Source: Tepidisphaera sp.
GTDB lineage: Bacteria > Planctomycetota > Phycisphaerae > Phycisphaerales > UBA1924
DNA: 57,078 bases
Assembly (NCBI GenBank): GCA_016124375.1
Contig: WGNV01000014.1
Location: 1 to 57,078 of the forward strand
Direction: 5' to 3'
Shown here: piece after piece, positions 39,768-48,017 of the stretch
Layout: each line of letters opens with the position of its first letter
Numbering within the stretch: the first letter of the stretch is position 1
The notes under the pieces: generated by a model
The model's input: the letters and a program-made list of their open reading frames with translations, nothing else
Told to the model about the DNA's origin: nothing
Databases searched by the model: none
Translations under genes and position numbers: made by a program

Positions 39768-40105
39768 GCGAGAGAAGCACCGAAGAGTGACGCTGCGGGA
39801 AACAGCCTAGCAGCCGGGGAGACAGGCGGGGAGCGTACGCCAGCCGATCGCGGAATATGGGACCCGAATAATCCCCAAAGCCTTCCGAACCACTGAGGAG
39901 TGAACCCTGGCGGGCCAAGACGTTGGGAAACTGGCAGGCCCCACATATCCAGTACGGATCAGCCCCGCGTTTTGTTGCATCGGTCGGGGTGGTGCGAGAC
40001 TGGATCGGTGCGCGCTCAGCCCATAACGCGGACCCGAAGTTGGCGCGCGGACGCACGGGCGTCGCATGCAAGGTGCTTCCGCCACATCACCGAAAGGAAG
40101 GCGTC
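39768..40105. other. Divergent intergenic region, kinase / 40106 gene
   Basis: 338 bp with promoters expected for both directions. AAGGAAGG at about 40094-40101 is the ribosome-binding site of the plus-strand gene. No repeat, hairpin or convincing promoter was recognised. Confidence 0.4.
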
Positions 40106-40633
40106 GTGCCCCCCACGCTTGCGACTCGACAGCACGTTCCGGCCCGAATCGCGGACCTTGGTTTTTCGATCGAGGTGCCGGCGGGATTTGCGCAGATGTC
40201 TTTTCCGGACGAGGATGTGAACTTCGAACGTCCGACGGCGTCGGTGCCTCTGGCGTTATTCGCGTCGCAGATCGCGGCCGCGGTCATCAGCATCTCCGCC
40301 CGGCCTGCGTATGACGACGGCACGGTCGAGGATTGGCTGCGCTATCTGGCACGCAGCTTCGAGTTGGAAGTCGGTCCGGCGAGCGAACTGTCGCTGGCCA
40401 GCGGGCTGCGGGGTGTCGTGGCCGCGGCGTCGCAGATGCAGGATGGCACGGCGCTGCGGTTCGTGCTTTTCGCCTTTGAAGACGGCGGGCGGCTGGTCAT
40501 CGCTCAGGCCATGTGCCCCGAGGAACTGTGGCCGAGCTTTGGGGAATCCATGCGGGCGGCGATTTTGTCCCTTGCTCTGGATTCCCCCCAGGGCCACCTT
40601 GCCCCACTGCTCGCCCAGCCTCCAACCCCGTGA
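40106..40633 (+). CDS. Hypothetical protein
   Basis: 175 residues from GTG 40106, preceded by AAGGAAGG. Predicted soluble alpha/beta protein: LGFSIEVPAGFAQMSFPDED near the start, SASQIAAAVISISARPAYDD-like strands, then GTALRFVLFAFEDGGRLVIA and a C-terminal helix ESMRAAILSLAL. It resembles the PsbP/LpqN-like 'invasion of photosystem' fold only in general pattern, so no name is given. First of three tightly packed plus-strand unknowns. Confidence 0.6.
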   Translation: MPPTLATRQHVPARIADLGFSIEVPAGFAQMSFPDEDVNFERPTASVPLALFASQIAAAVISISARPAYDDGTVEDWLRYLARSFELEVGPASELSLASGLRGVVAAASQMQDGTALRFVLFAFEDGGRLVIAQAMCPEELWPSFGESMRAAILSLALDSPQGHLAPLLAQPPTP

Positions 40634-40650
40634 AACTCCTTCAACAGTCG

Positions 40651-41037
40651 ATGACTCCCATGGATCAATACGAACGCTACTACCAGGACGTGCAGGCCCG
40701 CCTGAAGCCCGCCAGGGCGAAAGCGCTAGAGCTGCTCCGCGCACGCGACATCGGCGCGGCCGAGAAAGCCATCGAAGATGTGGAAGACTCGATCTACGGG
40801 TCGGTCGCGCTGCGCCAGGTGTTCACTGAGTTTTTGAATGAGCTCAAGGCGCAGGGCGCGCTGGACCAGGACCCAGGGTTCGCCGCGGAAGTTTTCATGC
40901 ACGCAGAGCGGCACGCGTGGAGGTCGTATCCGGAGCCTCACACGGAGTACGAGGCGGATTCGTATCGGCGAGGCTACGACCAGGACCGGGCGGAGCTGGT
41001 GCGGATTCTGGGGCGCGACCCCGGCAAGAAGGGCTGA
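40651..41037 (+). CDS. Hypothetical helical protein
   Basis: 128 residues, mostly helical and charged: MDQYERYYQDVQARLKPARA, AEKAIEDVEDSIYGSVALRQ, then SYRRGYDQDRAELVRILGRD. No membrane segment or known motif. It starts 17 bases after the previous stop; ATG 40660 or a GTG overlapping the previous stop are alternatives. Probably co-transcribed with its neighbours. Confidence 0.6.
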   Translation: MTPMDQYERYYQDVQARLKPARAKALELLRARDIGAAEKAIEDVEDSIYGSVALRQVFTEFLNELKAQGALDQDPGFAAEVFMHAERHAWRSYPEPHTEYEADSYRRGYDQDRAELVRILGRDPGKKG

Positions 41038-41040
41038 CGC

Positions 41041-41325
41041 ATGCGCACTTCGACCATCCTGGCGATGCTGTCCATCGGGCTGGGGCTGGTGGCGGGTGTG
41101 CTCGTGTGGGTGCTGCTGATGGCGGGATCGGCGAACGCGTCGGCGCGACTGATGGCGGCGATCACGCGCGTGAACATCGCGCTGCTCGCGAGCATGGGTC
41201 TGGCGCTGATCGGTGGCGGCGCGTGCGTGTACTTCGGCAAGGGCATCCCGGCGATCGTGCTGGGTTTGCTGCCGGTCGTCGTTGGCGTGGTGGGTCTGGT
41301 GGTGGTTGATCGAGTCTCGCGCTAG
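41041..41325 (+). CDS. Small membrane protein
   Basis: 94 residues made almost entirely of three hydrophobic helices (about 5-28, 45-65 and 68-88) with a short polar loop. It begins 3 bases after the previous stop. Its stop overlaps the rmuC stop by 4 bases in convergent orientation. Function unknown. Confidence 0.6.
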   Translation: MRTSTILAMLSIGLGLVAGVLVWVLLMAGSANASARLMAAITRVNIALLASMGLALIGGGACVYFGKGIPAIVLGLLPVVVGVVGLVVVDRVSR

Positions 41326-42869
41326 ACGCCCGGCAGGCGGGGCTGATCCGGCGAGACGTCGCGCACGCGGACTTCGATGGCGCTGGGTTCGGGGAGCTCC
41401 TTGGTGCTTTTCACGTCGGCCGCTTCGAGTTTTCGCAGCGTGGGTTGCAGGCGGGTTTCGTAGCTGCGCACGAACTCGTTGTACTGGCCGACGGCCGCGT
41501 CCAGGGATTTGCCGACCTTGGTGATCTTGTCGAACGCCACGGCCATGCGCTCGTGCAGCTCGCGCCCGAGCTTGAAGAGTTCTTCGGCCTGTTCGCTGAG
41601 GCGCTTTTCGCGCCAGCCGACTGCCACGGCGCGCAGAAGGCCGATGAGCGTGGACGGGCTGGCGATGATCACATTCTGGCGGGCGGCGTGTTCCAAGAGG
41701 TCGCTCTTGCGGGCCAGGGCCGCGTCGAGGAACTGATCGCCCGGGACGAACATGACGACAAAATCGGGCGAGCCGTCCTGCTGTTCCCAGTACTTTTTGC
41801 TTGCCAGTTTGGTGACTTGTTCTTCCATGTGGCGGGCGAAGCGGTCGAGGCAGGTTTCGCGGTCTTCGGGGGTGGGGGCGTCGATGGCTTCGAGGTAGGC
41901 GGCGACGTTGGCCTTGGCGTCGACGACGACGACACGATCGTTGGGCAGGCGAACGACCATGTCGGGGCGGAGGAGTTTGCCCTCGGCGTCGCGGGTGCTG
42001 TCTTGTTCGGAGAAATCGCAGTAACTGGTCATGCCGGCGAGCTCGGCGACGCGGCGGAGTTGGATCTCGCCGTAGCGCCCGCGGACTTCGGGCTTGGCCA
42101 GCGCCCGGGCGAGCTTGAGCGTTTCGGCCCGCAGACCTTCGCCCGATTCCTTGACGCCTTGCACCTGGGCGTGCAGCATGGCGCGGTCGGTGGCCCACTC
42201 CTGGGTCATCTTGAGGAGCTGGGCGTCGGTGCGGGTCAGGGTTTCGCTGACGGGCTTGAGCAGGGCCTCGATCGCCTGGCGGCGTTGATCAACCTCGGCG
42301 CTGGTCTTGCCCCGCTCGGCCTCCATCGCCTGCTTGGCAAGGGCGAGGAAGCTCTCGCGCGAGTCTTTGAGCGCGTCGGCGGCCAGGGCCTTGAAGCGTT
42401 CCTGCAACGCGGCGTCGCGGGATTCGATTTCTTGCTTGGCCTGAGCTTGCAACGCTTCGAACTGGGCGCGAGCCGCTCGGAGTTGATCCGCGGCGTTGCT
42501 CACCTCGCGCGCGTGCACGCGCTTGTCACCCTCGCGGGCTTCGCGCTCCTGGGCCAAGGCTTGATTGGCGTGCGAGAGTTCGGCGCGGAGGGCGTCGAGG
42601 GCTTGTTCGAGCTTGTCGTGGGCTTGGGCGGCTTCGAGCTTCAGGCGGGCGAGGTCATCTTGGGCCCGCGTGGCGTCTTCTTTGGCGCGAGCCTGCTCGG
42701 CGAGGAGTTGGTCGCGGGCGGCGGCGGCCTCGGCGCGGGAAGCCGCGGCTTGGGCGAGGAGCGCGCCCCGACCCAGCGCAAGCCATGCGGCGAGCGCGGC
42801 GAAGGCCATGGCCGCCAAAGCGAGCACGATGTGCGCGATATCCATAGGTATAGAGAGTATACCAAACAT
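41322..42869 (-). CDS. rmuC: DNA recombination protein RmuC
   Basis: 515 residues. An N-terminal helix (about 10-30) anchors the protein. A long coiled coil (about 35-200, rich in Ala, Gln, Glu, Arg and Lys) follows, then the RmuC domain with GRYGEIQLRRVAELAGMTSY, PDMVVRLPNDRVVVVDAKAN, FVVMFVPGDQFLDAAL and NVIIASPSTLIGLLRAVAVG, which is the PD-(D/E)xK-like core. RmuC limits inversions at short repeats in E. coli. The start could be 42869 or ATG 42845; neither has a good ribosome-binding site. Confidence 0.92.
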   Translation of the reverse strand: MFGILSIPMDIAHIVLALAAMAFAALAAWLALGRGALLAQAAASRAEAAAARDQLLAEQARAKEDATRAQDDLARLKLEAAQAHDKLEQALDALRAELSHANQALAQEREAREGDKRVHAREVSNAADQLRAARAQFEALQAQAKQEIESRDAALQERFKALAADALKDSRESFLALAKQAMEAERGKTSAEVDQRRQAIEALLKPVSETLTRTDAQLLKMTQEWATDRAMLHAQVQGVKESGEGLRAETLKLARALAKPEVRGRYGEIQLRRVAELAGMTSYCDFSEQDSTRDAEGKLLRPDMVVRLPNDRVVVVDAKANVAAYLEAIDAPTPEDRETCLDRFARHMEEQVTKLASKKYWEQQDGSPDFVVMFVPGDQFLDAALARKSDLLEHAARQNVIIASPSTLIGLLRAVAVGWREKRLSEQAEELFKLGRELHERMAVAFDKITKVGKSLDAAVGQYNEFVRSYETRLQPTLRKLEAADVKSTKELPEPSAIEVRVRDVSPDQPRLPGV

Positions 42870-43236
42870 TGACCGATCGGGAGGGGTGGATGGGGTTTAC
42901 GAGCCCGAAGCGCGAGCGAGGGTCTTCGTTGCTGACGGAAGGGCGGGGGCGGGAAGCCGAGCTATTGAAAGGTTCGCGACGGGCTGGCGAGTCGGGAGCC
43001 GTGGAGACCCTTGCTGGCGCTTCGGGCTCGTACGCCCCTCTCGGAGAGAGGGGCCACCCGGGGCGTCTGCCAATCCGGCATGTTGAACCCTCGGTCCCTC
43101 GCGCTTGGCAGCAGCGTGTTCGCATTTTGGCCATGCGGCGGGGGGTGGGGTGTCGGCACGGGCTTTGCCCTCTGCCCAACGGATGCGGAACGCGCCGACA
43201 CAACCTCAGGATGCGTGCGGGGCCTTTGGGCGTCGC
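42870..43236. other. Gene-free region with inverted-repeat element
   Basis: 367 bp between rmuC and the degenerate receiver gene. The inverted-repeat element at 42898-43032 takes up about a third of it. The rest (43033-43236) shows nothing recognisable apart from possible promoter sequence. Confidence 0.5.
42898..43032. repeat. MITE-like element, copy C, with 28-bp inverted arms
   Basis: Left arm 42898-42925 starts TACGAGCCCGAAGCGCGAGC; right arm 43005-43032 is its reverse complement at 26 of 28 positions. The 79-bp interior has no open frame of note. Arms match those at 3393-3420 and 4533-4560. Planctomycete genomes are known to carry many copies of a related motif, which when translated by mistake gives SPKRxRG-type peptides. 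Confidence 0.8.
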
Positions 43237-43695
43237 ATGAACCTGCTTTTGTCGTGCGCCGGGTGGCAGGCGGAGAGTTGGGTGGATCACCTGCCCCGCC
43301 TGCTGGAGCCGATGGGTGTGTATTCGCTGCGGGCCCAAACAGGCACCGAAGCGTCGCGGGTGATCAAGGCGAACCCCATCCATATAGCGGTGGTCGATCT
43401 GGGGTTGCCCTTGGACGCGAAGGCGGACCCGGCGGCCGCGGAGGCCGAGCCGGAGTTGGCCGAAGGGGGCCCCAGGATTTTGGAGCTGCTGGCGAGGCTG
43501 ACGGAGCCCCCGCCGGTGGTGGCGATCAAACGAAGTCGCACGAGGCGGGATGATCGGCGCGACATGGGCGAGGCGCTGCGGCTTGGGGCCTTCGCGGTGA
43601 TCGATCGGCCCCGCGATGTGAATGATCTTAATTTGATGTTAGAAGTGCTCCGGCGCGTGCTGGAGCGGCATTACCGCGGGAAGTGGCCGGGGTAG
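43237..43695 (+). CDS. Degenerate receiver-domain protein
   Basis: 152 residues with the outline of a CheY-like receiver: IHIAVVDLGLPLD supplies a possible phospho-Asp, and ALRLGAFAVIDRP matches the region after beta-5. The N-terminal acidic pair is absent (MNLLLSCAGWQ), and the conserved Lys is replaced in VIDRP. The insert KADPAAAEAEPELAEGG is unusual. Probably a non-phosphorylated pseudo-receiver used for protein contacts. ATG 43237; the upstream frame is not convincing. Lies upstream of groES on the same strand. Confidence 0.65.
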   Translation: MNLLLSCAGWQAESWVDHLPRLLEPMGVYSLRAQTGTEASRVIKANPIHIAVVDLGLPLDAKADPAAAEAEPELAEGGPRILELLARLTEPPPVVAIKRSRTRRDDRRDMGEALRLGAFAVIDRPRDVNDLNLMLEVLRRVLERHYRGKWPG

Positions 43696-43730
43696 ATGCT
43701 CGCGAAGCAGAGGAAGAAGAAAACGGAAGA

Positions 43731-43749
43731 CACAGGCGGGACGCCTGTG
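43731..43749. repeat. GGA-loop hairpin CACAGGCG-GGA-CGCCTGTG
   Basis: Perfect 8-bp stem with a GGA loop, 57 bp upstream of groES. Same architecture as the hairpin at 52907-52927. Likely a REP-like dispersed element. Confidence 0.7.
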
Positions 43750-43805
43750 CCACAAGATTGGGTAGTTTCGGAAGCGATTGATTCGGTTTCAGAAAGGAAA
43801 GAGCG

Positions 43806-44108
43806 ATGAGCAAGAAGAGCAGCATCCGTCCCCTGGGCGACAAGATCCTCGTGAAGCGCGATGAAGCGCAGAGCAAGACCGAGAGCGGCATCTACCTGCC
43901 CGAGAGCAGCAAGGACAAGCCCAAGACCGGCACCATCGAAGCGGTGGGCACGGGCAACCTGAACACCGACACCGGCGAGCGCATCCCGCTGTCGGTCAAG
44001 AAGGGCGACAAGGTCATCTTCTCGTCGTACGCCGGCACCGAGGTGAAGTTGGACGGGGCGGAGCTGTTGATCATGTCTGAGGAAGACATCCTCGCGGTGA
44101 TTGACTGA
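43806..44108 (+). CDS. groES: Co-chaperonin GroES
   Basis: 100-residue lid of the GroEL chamber. Family hallmarks: IRPLGDKILVKRDEAQSKTE, the mobile loop (ESGIYLPESSKDKPKTGTIE), and GDKVIFSSYAGTEVKLDG with EDILAVID at the end. AAAGGA lies about 8 bases upstream of the ATG. No CIRCE (HrcA) operator is found upstream. A small gene separates it from groEL. Confidence 0.96.
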   Translation: MSKKSSIRPLGDKILVKRDEAQSKTESGIYLPESSKDKPKTGTIEAVGTGNLNTDTGERIPLSVKKGDKVIFSSYAGTEVKLDGAELLIMSEEDILAVID

Positions 44109-44150
44109 GGGGGAAGGCACCAGGGGCTAGGCACTGGGCACCAGGGAAGA

Positions 44151-44182
44151 CGCCGGAGATGAGCCGCAGGCGAATCTCCGGG
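44151..44182. repeat. 32-bp dispersed hairpin element, copy 2
   Basis: Exact reverse complement of 7134-7165. Lies between groES and the small gene at 44238. Confidence 0.85.
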
Positions 44183-44237
44183 TGCAAACGACGACCTCGC
44201 CCGCAATCTTGATTCGACTTTGGAGCGAGCGGCATCC

Positions 44238-44471
44238 ATGACCCCAACGCAGTTGCGCCAAGCCCTGAAGGAACTCAACGGCGAGCGGCATGCCATCTTC
44301 GCGTTCGCGGGGATGAGCGACTCGGTGCATCACGAGGGGCCGACGCTCAAGGTGGAGCACGCCATGCTCATTCCGGATGAGCCGGATCACCTGGTCAAGG
44401 TCACCGACGGCAAGTCGGTGTTCATCATCGATGCCGAGCGGGTCGCGTGGATCCGGATCGGGCTGAAGTAG
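44238..44471 (+). CDS. Small protein between groES and groEL
   Basis: 77 residues: [40 protein letters not shown], then [20 protein letters not shown] and a C-terminal VAWIRIGLK. It looks like a compact beta-strand-rich domain ending in a strand motif (sequence [14 protein letters not shown]) that recalls small cytosolic domains such as those in DUF-type 'Sm-like' proteins, but no family is claimed. A TTG at 44220 is an alternative start. Position suggests co-expression with the chaperonin. Confidence 0.6.
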   Translation: MTPTQLRQALKELNGERHAIFAFAGMSDSVHHEGPTLKVEHAMLIPDEPDHLVKVTDGKSVFIIDAERVAWIRIGLK

Positions 44472-44503
44472 ACAAGCAGGGCAAGAACGCAAGCAGATAT
44501 TCA

Positions 44504-44517
44504 CAGAACGAGTTCTG
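44504..44517. promoter_or_regulatory. Palindrome CAGAAC-GA-GTTCTG upstream of groEL
   Basis: Perfect 6-bp arms with a 2-bp centre, 27 bp before the groEL start and just upstream of its ribosome-binding site AGAAGGAG (about 44531-44538). It could be an operator or an mRNA hairpin. Confidence 0.45.
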
Positions 44518-44544
44518 AGTTTCGACACAAGAAGGAGAAGTTGA

Positions 44545-46179
44545 ATGGCCGCCAAATCGATCGCGTACAACACTGACGCCCGCGAGCGCATCCTGCGGGG
44601 CGTGCAGAAGCTCGCCCACGCCGTGAAGGTGACCCTGGGTCCCTCGGGGCGCGTGGTGGTGCTTGAGAAGTCTTTCGGGGCCCCCACCGTCACCAAGGAC
44701 GGCGTGACCGTGGCCAAAGAGATCGAACTGGAAGACCAGTACGAGAACCTGGGCGCCCAGATGGTCAAGGAAGTGGCCCAGAAGGCGAGCAAGGACGCGG
44801 GCGACGGCACGACGACCGCGACGATCTACGCCGAGTCGGTGTACGCCGAGGGGCTCAAGGTGATCACCAGCGGCGCGAACCCCAACCAGGTGAAGCGCGG
44901 CATCGACGCGGCGGTCAGCGCCATCGTCGATGAACTGGCCAAGATGTCCAAGAAGGTCGATTCCTCCAAGGAAATCGCCCAGGTCGGCACGTGCAGCGCC
45001 AACCAGGACAGCGAGATCGGCAAGATCATCGCCGAGGCGATGGACAAGGTGGGCAAGGACGGCGTCATCACCGTCGAAGAAGGCAAGAGCCTGTCGACCG
45101 AAGTCGAGTTGGTTGAGGGCATGCAGTTCGACAAGGGCTACCTGAGCCCGCACTTCGTAACCAACCAGACCACGATGGAAGCGACGCTCGAGAACCCGTA
45201 CATCCTGATCTTCGAGAAGAAGATCAGCAGCGCCAAGGACATGCTGCCGATTCTGGGGCGCATCGCCGAGCAGGGCGCGAGCCTGCTGATCATCGCCGAG
45301 GACATTGATGGTGAGGCGCTGGCAACGCTGGTCGTGAACAAGATTCGCGGCGTGCTGAAGGTGGCCGCGGTCAAGGCCCCGGGCTTTGGCGATCGTCGCA
45401 AGGAGATGCTGGGCGACATCGCGACGCTCACCGGCGGGCGTGCGATCATGGAAGAACTCGGGATCGACCTGGAGAAGGTCGAACTGAGCGACCTGGGCCG
45501 GGCCAAGAAAGTCACCATCGACAAGGACAACACGACGATCGTCGAGGGGGCGGGCAAGACCGACGAGATCAAGGGGCGCATCGACATGATCCGCCACCAG
45601 ATCGAGGCGAGCAGCAGCGATTACGATCGCGAGAAGCTCGAGGAGCGCCTGGCCAAGCTGGCGGGCGGCGTGGCGCAGATCAACGTCGGCGCGGCGACCG
45701 AAGTCGAAATGAAGGAGAAGAAGGCCCGCGTTGAGGACGCACTGCACGCCTGCCGTGCGGCGGTCGAAGAGGGCATCCTGCCCGGGGGCGGCGTCGCGGT
45801 GCTGCGGGCTCGGCGGGCGCTCGACAAACTCCGCAAGAAGCACGAGGGCGACGAGCGGGCGGGCATCGACATCATCTACCGAGCCGTCGCGGCCCCGGTC
45901 AAGCAGATCGCGGCCAACTGCGGCCTGGATGGCTCGGTCATCGCCAGCAAGGTCGAAGAGAGCAGCGAAACCAACTTTGGTTACAACGCCCTCACCCACG
46001 AATACGGCGACCTCATGAAGATGGGCGTCATCGTGCCGACCAAGGTCGAACGCGTCGCCCTGCAGAACGCGGCCAGCGTGGCGGGCCTGCTGCTGACGAC
46101 CGAGGCGGCGATCGTGGAAATCAAGGAAAAGAAGAAGGCGGGCGGGCACGACCACTCGCATGATGACATGGATTATTGA
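44545..46179 (+). CDS. groEL: Chaperonin GroEL
   Basis: 544-residue ATP-dependent folding chamber subunit. Characteristic stretches: [32 protein letters not shown] (nucleotide site), [39 protein letters not shown] and the ATP-binding [16 protein letters not shown]. The usual Gly-Gly-Met tail is replaced by a His/Asp-rich end, [13 protein letters not shown] strong AGGAG lies about 7 bases upstream. A terminator follows the gene. The changed tail may alter chamber chemistry or point to a specialised paralogue. Confidence 0.97.
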   Translation: MAAKSIAYNTDARERILRGVQKLAHAVKVTLGPSGRVVVLEKSFGAPTVTKDGVTVAKEIELEDQYENLGAQMVKEVAQKASKDAGDGTTTATIYAESVYAEGLKVITSGANPNQVKRGIDAAVSAIVDELAKMSKKVDSSKEIAQVGTCSANQDSEIGKIIAEAMDKVGKDGVITVEEGKSLSTEVELVEGMQFDKGYLSPHFVTNQTTMEATLENPYILIFEKKISSAKDMLPILGRIAEQGASLLIIAEDIDGEALATLVVNKIRGVLKVAAVKAPGFGDRRKEMLGDIATLTGGRAIMEELGIDLEKVELSDLGRAKKVTIDKDNTTIVEGAGKTDEIKGRIDMIRHQIEASSSDYDREKLEERLAKLAGGVAQINVGAATEVEMKEKKARVEDALHACRAAVEEGILPGGGVAVLRARRALDKLRKKHEGDERAGIDIIYRAVAAPVKQIAANCGLDGSVIASKVEESSETNFGYNALTHEYGDLMKMGVIVPTKVERVALQNAASVAGLLLTTEAAIVEIKEKKKAGGHDHSHDDMDY

Positions 46180-46202
46180 TCGACACTTCGCGAGCGCGAA
46201 CC

Positions 46203-46240
46203 GAAGCCCACGGGTTCCAACCCGTGGGCTTCTTTGTTAT
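46203..46240 (+). terminator. Intrinsic terminator after groEL
   Basis: Perfect 14-bp stem (46203-46216 with 46219-46232), two-base CC loop, followed by TTTGTTAT. It starts 24 bases after the groEL stop. The stem also matches a type of hairpin common as a dispersed element in planctomycetes. Confidence 0.85.
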
Positions 46241-46320
46241 CATGGCGTCATGGGCGTTCGTATCGCTGACGCGTGGAACGGGTGGCACGACGAGTCCTGA
46301 CGGCGCGTGCGCAAGAATCC

Positions 46321-46647
46321 ATGATCCTGGGCCTCAACCATCTCGAATCTCTGATGACCTCACAGGTCTTCTCCCTCAAGATGGTCTTCAACGCCTCCGG
46401 CGCCATCTTTCTGCCCGTGAAAGAGCAGCACCGGGATCACAAAGCTCCGGGCATCTCCTACGAAGACGACTACAAGGGCGACGCGATGGCCGCGATGCTC
46501 AAGCCTGGCGCGATCGAGATTCGGTTTCACAAGCGGTACACCGACCAGGCCGTCGCCCGGATTCTGAAGTCGCTTCTCGCGACGCCCGAGCTCGCGCCGA
46601 TGGTCGGGTGGGCGATTACCTACCAGGGGCGGCCGCTCACCCCGTAG
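46321..46647 (+). CDS. Hypothetical protein
   Basis: 108 residues starting MILGLNHLESLMTSQVFSLK; ATG 46354 is an alternative start. The part from FSLKMVFNASGAIFLPVKEQ through AMLKPGAIEIRFHKRYTDQA to MVGWAITYQGRPLTP looks like a compact alpha/beta domain. No membrane segment, no known motif. It lies 81 bp downstream of the groEL terminator. Confidence 0.55.
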   Translation: MILGLNHLESLMTSQVFSLKMVFNASGAIFLPVKEQHRDHKAPGISYEDDYKGDAMAAMLKPGAIEIRFHKRYTDQAVARILKSLLATPELAPMVGWAITYQGRPLTP

Positions 46648-46863
46648 CGAGCCCGCCGGGTCCAGGCACGCCCAAACATGCGGCTTGGCCCCGGGAACGT
46701 CCGGCTCGGCCCGGGGGATCATGCGGGATTCATGAGATGGCGTTGGCGTTCTCCGGCCATTCGGGTAATCTGGTGTTTCGCGGCGTCTTGGTCTGGCCGC
46801 GGCTGTGCATCGTGCGAGTGCGGAACTCGCGTGTTCCCGGGGGCGTGCAGGAGGAGCTTGCTC

Positions 46864-47115
46864 ATGGCCAAAGCAGTGAACCCGATCAAGGCGATTGTCG
46901 GCGGCATCACGCAGGTCAAGAACTCGGCGAATGCCGTCGCCATCAATAACAAGAACGTCAAGAATGGGACGACGGTGCAATCTTCGCGCACTGCTCCGCC
47001 CAAAAAGCTGGTCATGGGGCCGAAGAACGTGGCCAAGGCGTTCATCGCCGGTGCGAAGGACCCCAAAGCCGCCAAGACGCAGGCGGCCCAGCTGAAGGCG
47101 ATGAAGGGCAAGTAG
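46864..47115 (+). CDS. Small basic protein
   Basis: 83 residues, Lys/Ala/Asn-rich: MAKAVNPIKAIVGGITQVKN, NNKNVKNGTTVQSSRTAPPK, ending AAQLKAMKGK. Strongly basic, with no domain recognised; nucleic-acid binding is possible but not shown. AGGAGG lies about 9 bases before the ATG, which supports translation. Convergent with the PilZ pair. Confidence 0.6.
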   Translation: MAKAVNPIKAIVGGITQVKNSANAVAINNKNVKNGTTVQSSRTAPPKKLVMGPKNVAKAFIAGAKDPKAAKTQAAQLKAMKGK

Positions 47116-47121
47116 CGCCTT

Positions 47122-47568
47122 TCAGCCGCCGGACCGCCACCACGCGTTCTTTCGAAGTTCGCTGGCCCTGGTCATCACGTCGTCGAGATCGAATGGCCGA
47201 AGATCGAGCATGGGCTTGGCGGGCGGCGGGCCCTTTGCTTCCACGCGTTCGCTGGCCGCGGGCGGAAACGCGCTGGTGCGCCACACTTCGGCGCCGATGA
47301 CCATCAGGTCGCCGTGCACCCGGGTCACGCGACGGACGCGTGCGGCTTGGAAGACCTCGGGCGAGTGCTCCGGGTCGGGGCAGACATCGATGATCGCATC
47401 AACGCCCGGGACGCGCTCGCCCCGGTAGGCGAAGGCCAGTCCCTCGGCTGACGAATCCAGCAGCCAGGCCCCGCGCGGGGCGTCGGCGCCGGTCAGTCGC
47501 CAGGTGATGGCGTCGGAACGGCGCTTGCGGGCGGTGGCTCGCTGCTCGGATAGTTTGCTGTTTCTCAT
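47122..47568 (-). CDS. PilZ-domain protein, downstream of pair
   Basis: 148 residues from ATG 47568. The c-di-GMP-binding signature is RATAR in the N-terminal basic stretch and DSSAEG in WLLDSSAEGLAFAY. A beta-barrel follows, then a C-terminal helical tail (LDDVMTRASELRKNAWWR). Its ATG overlaps the stop of the upstream PilZ gene by 4 bases, so the two are probably translationally coupled. Target unknown. Confidence 0.75.
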   Translation of the reverse strand: MRNSKLSEQRATARKRRSDAITWRLTGADAPRGAWLLDSSAEGLAFAYRGERVPGVDAIIDVCPDPEHSPEVFQAARVRRVTRVHGDLMVIGAEVWRTSAFPPAASERVEAKGPPPAKPMLDLRPFDLDDVMTRASELRKNAWWRSGG

Positions 47569-47951
47569 GCGGCATTCTCCTGCGTCCCGGCGCATTCCCC
47601 GTTCTCGGTCCAATGCTCCCAATCTTTGGGCGGGCGGCTGAAGGCCCGCGGCTGCTTGGCTCTGGGCCCGGTCACCCAGCGGCACCCCAGGCGGGTTTCG
47701 CGCTGGCTCGACTTATGGTCTTCTTCGATCCTCACGATGCGGGCGGAGCGCGGCAGACCGGCTCGGCGCGAGAGCGTGCGGATCAGCTCGCCGTGATGCA
47801 GGGGCAAGGCTCCCTCAAAGGCGAGCGCGATGCCGGTGACGGACACGTTGAGCACCCGCGCGCTGCGCAACGGGCCCCCGTCATGCCGACGCCACGCGAT
47901 GCGCTCCGAGTCGGGGTACGTGCGGCTACTGCGTCTCTCTTCGATGTTCAT
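47565..47951 (-). CDS. PilZ-domain protein, upstream of pair
   Basis: 128 residues from ATG 47951, with AGGAG 6 bases upstream. PilZ motifs: RRSSR near the N-terminus and NVSVTG in VLNVSVTGIALAFEG, then a barrel (GELIRTLSRRAGLPRSARIV). The C-terminus is basic. It lies 66 bp downstream of the receiver-GGDEF-HD gene, which suggests a local cyclic di-GMP circuit. Confidence 0.75.
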   Translation of the reverse strand: MNIEERRSSRTYPDSERIAWRRHDGGPLRSARVLNVSVTGIALAFEGALPLHHGELIRTLSRRAGLPRSARIVRIEEDHKSSQRETRLGCRWVTGPRAKQPRAFSRPPKDWEHWTENGECAGTQENAA

Positions 47952-48017
47952 GTCTATCTCCTCCATGCACCAGGAATCACTCGCCACGAAATCAGGTGCA
48001 CCCCGCGGCGTCGCGCG

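Noticed and set aside
43696..43805. CIRCE operator before groES
   Set aside because: No TTAGCACTC-N9-GAGTGCTAA-like sequence is present.
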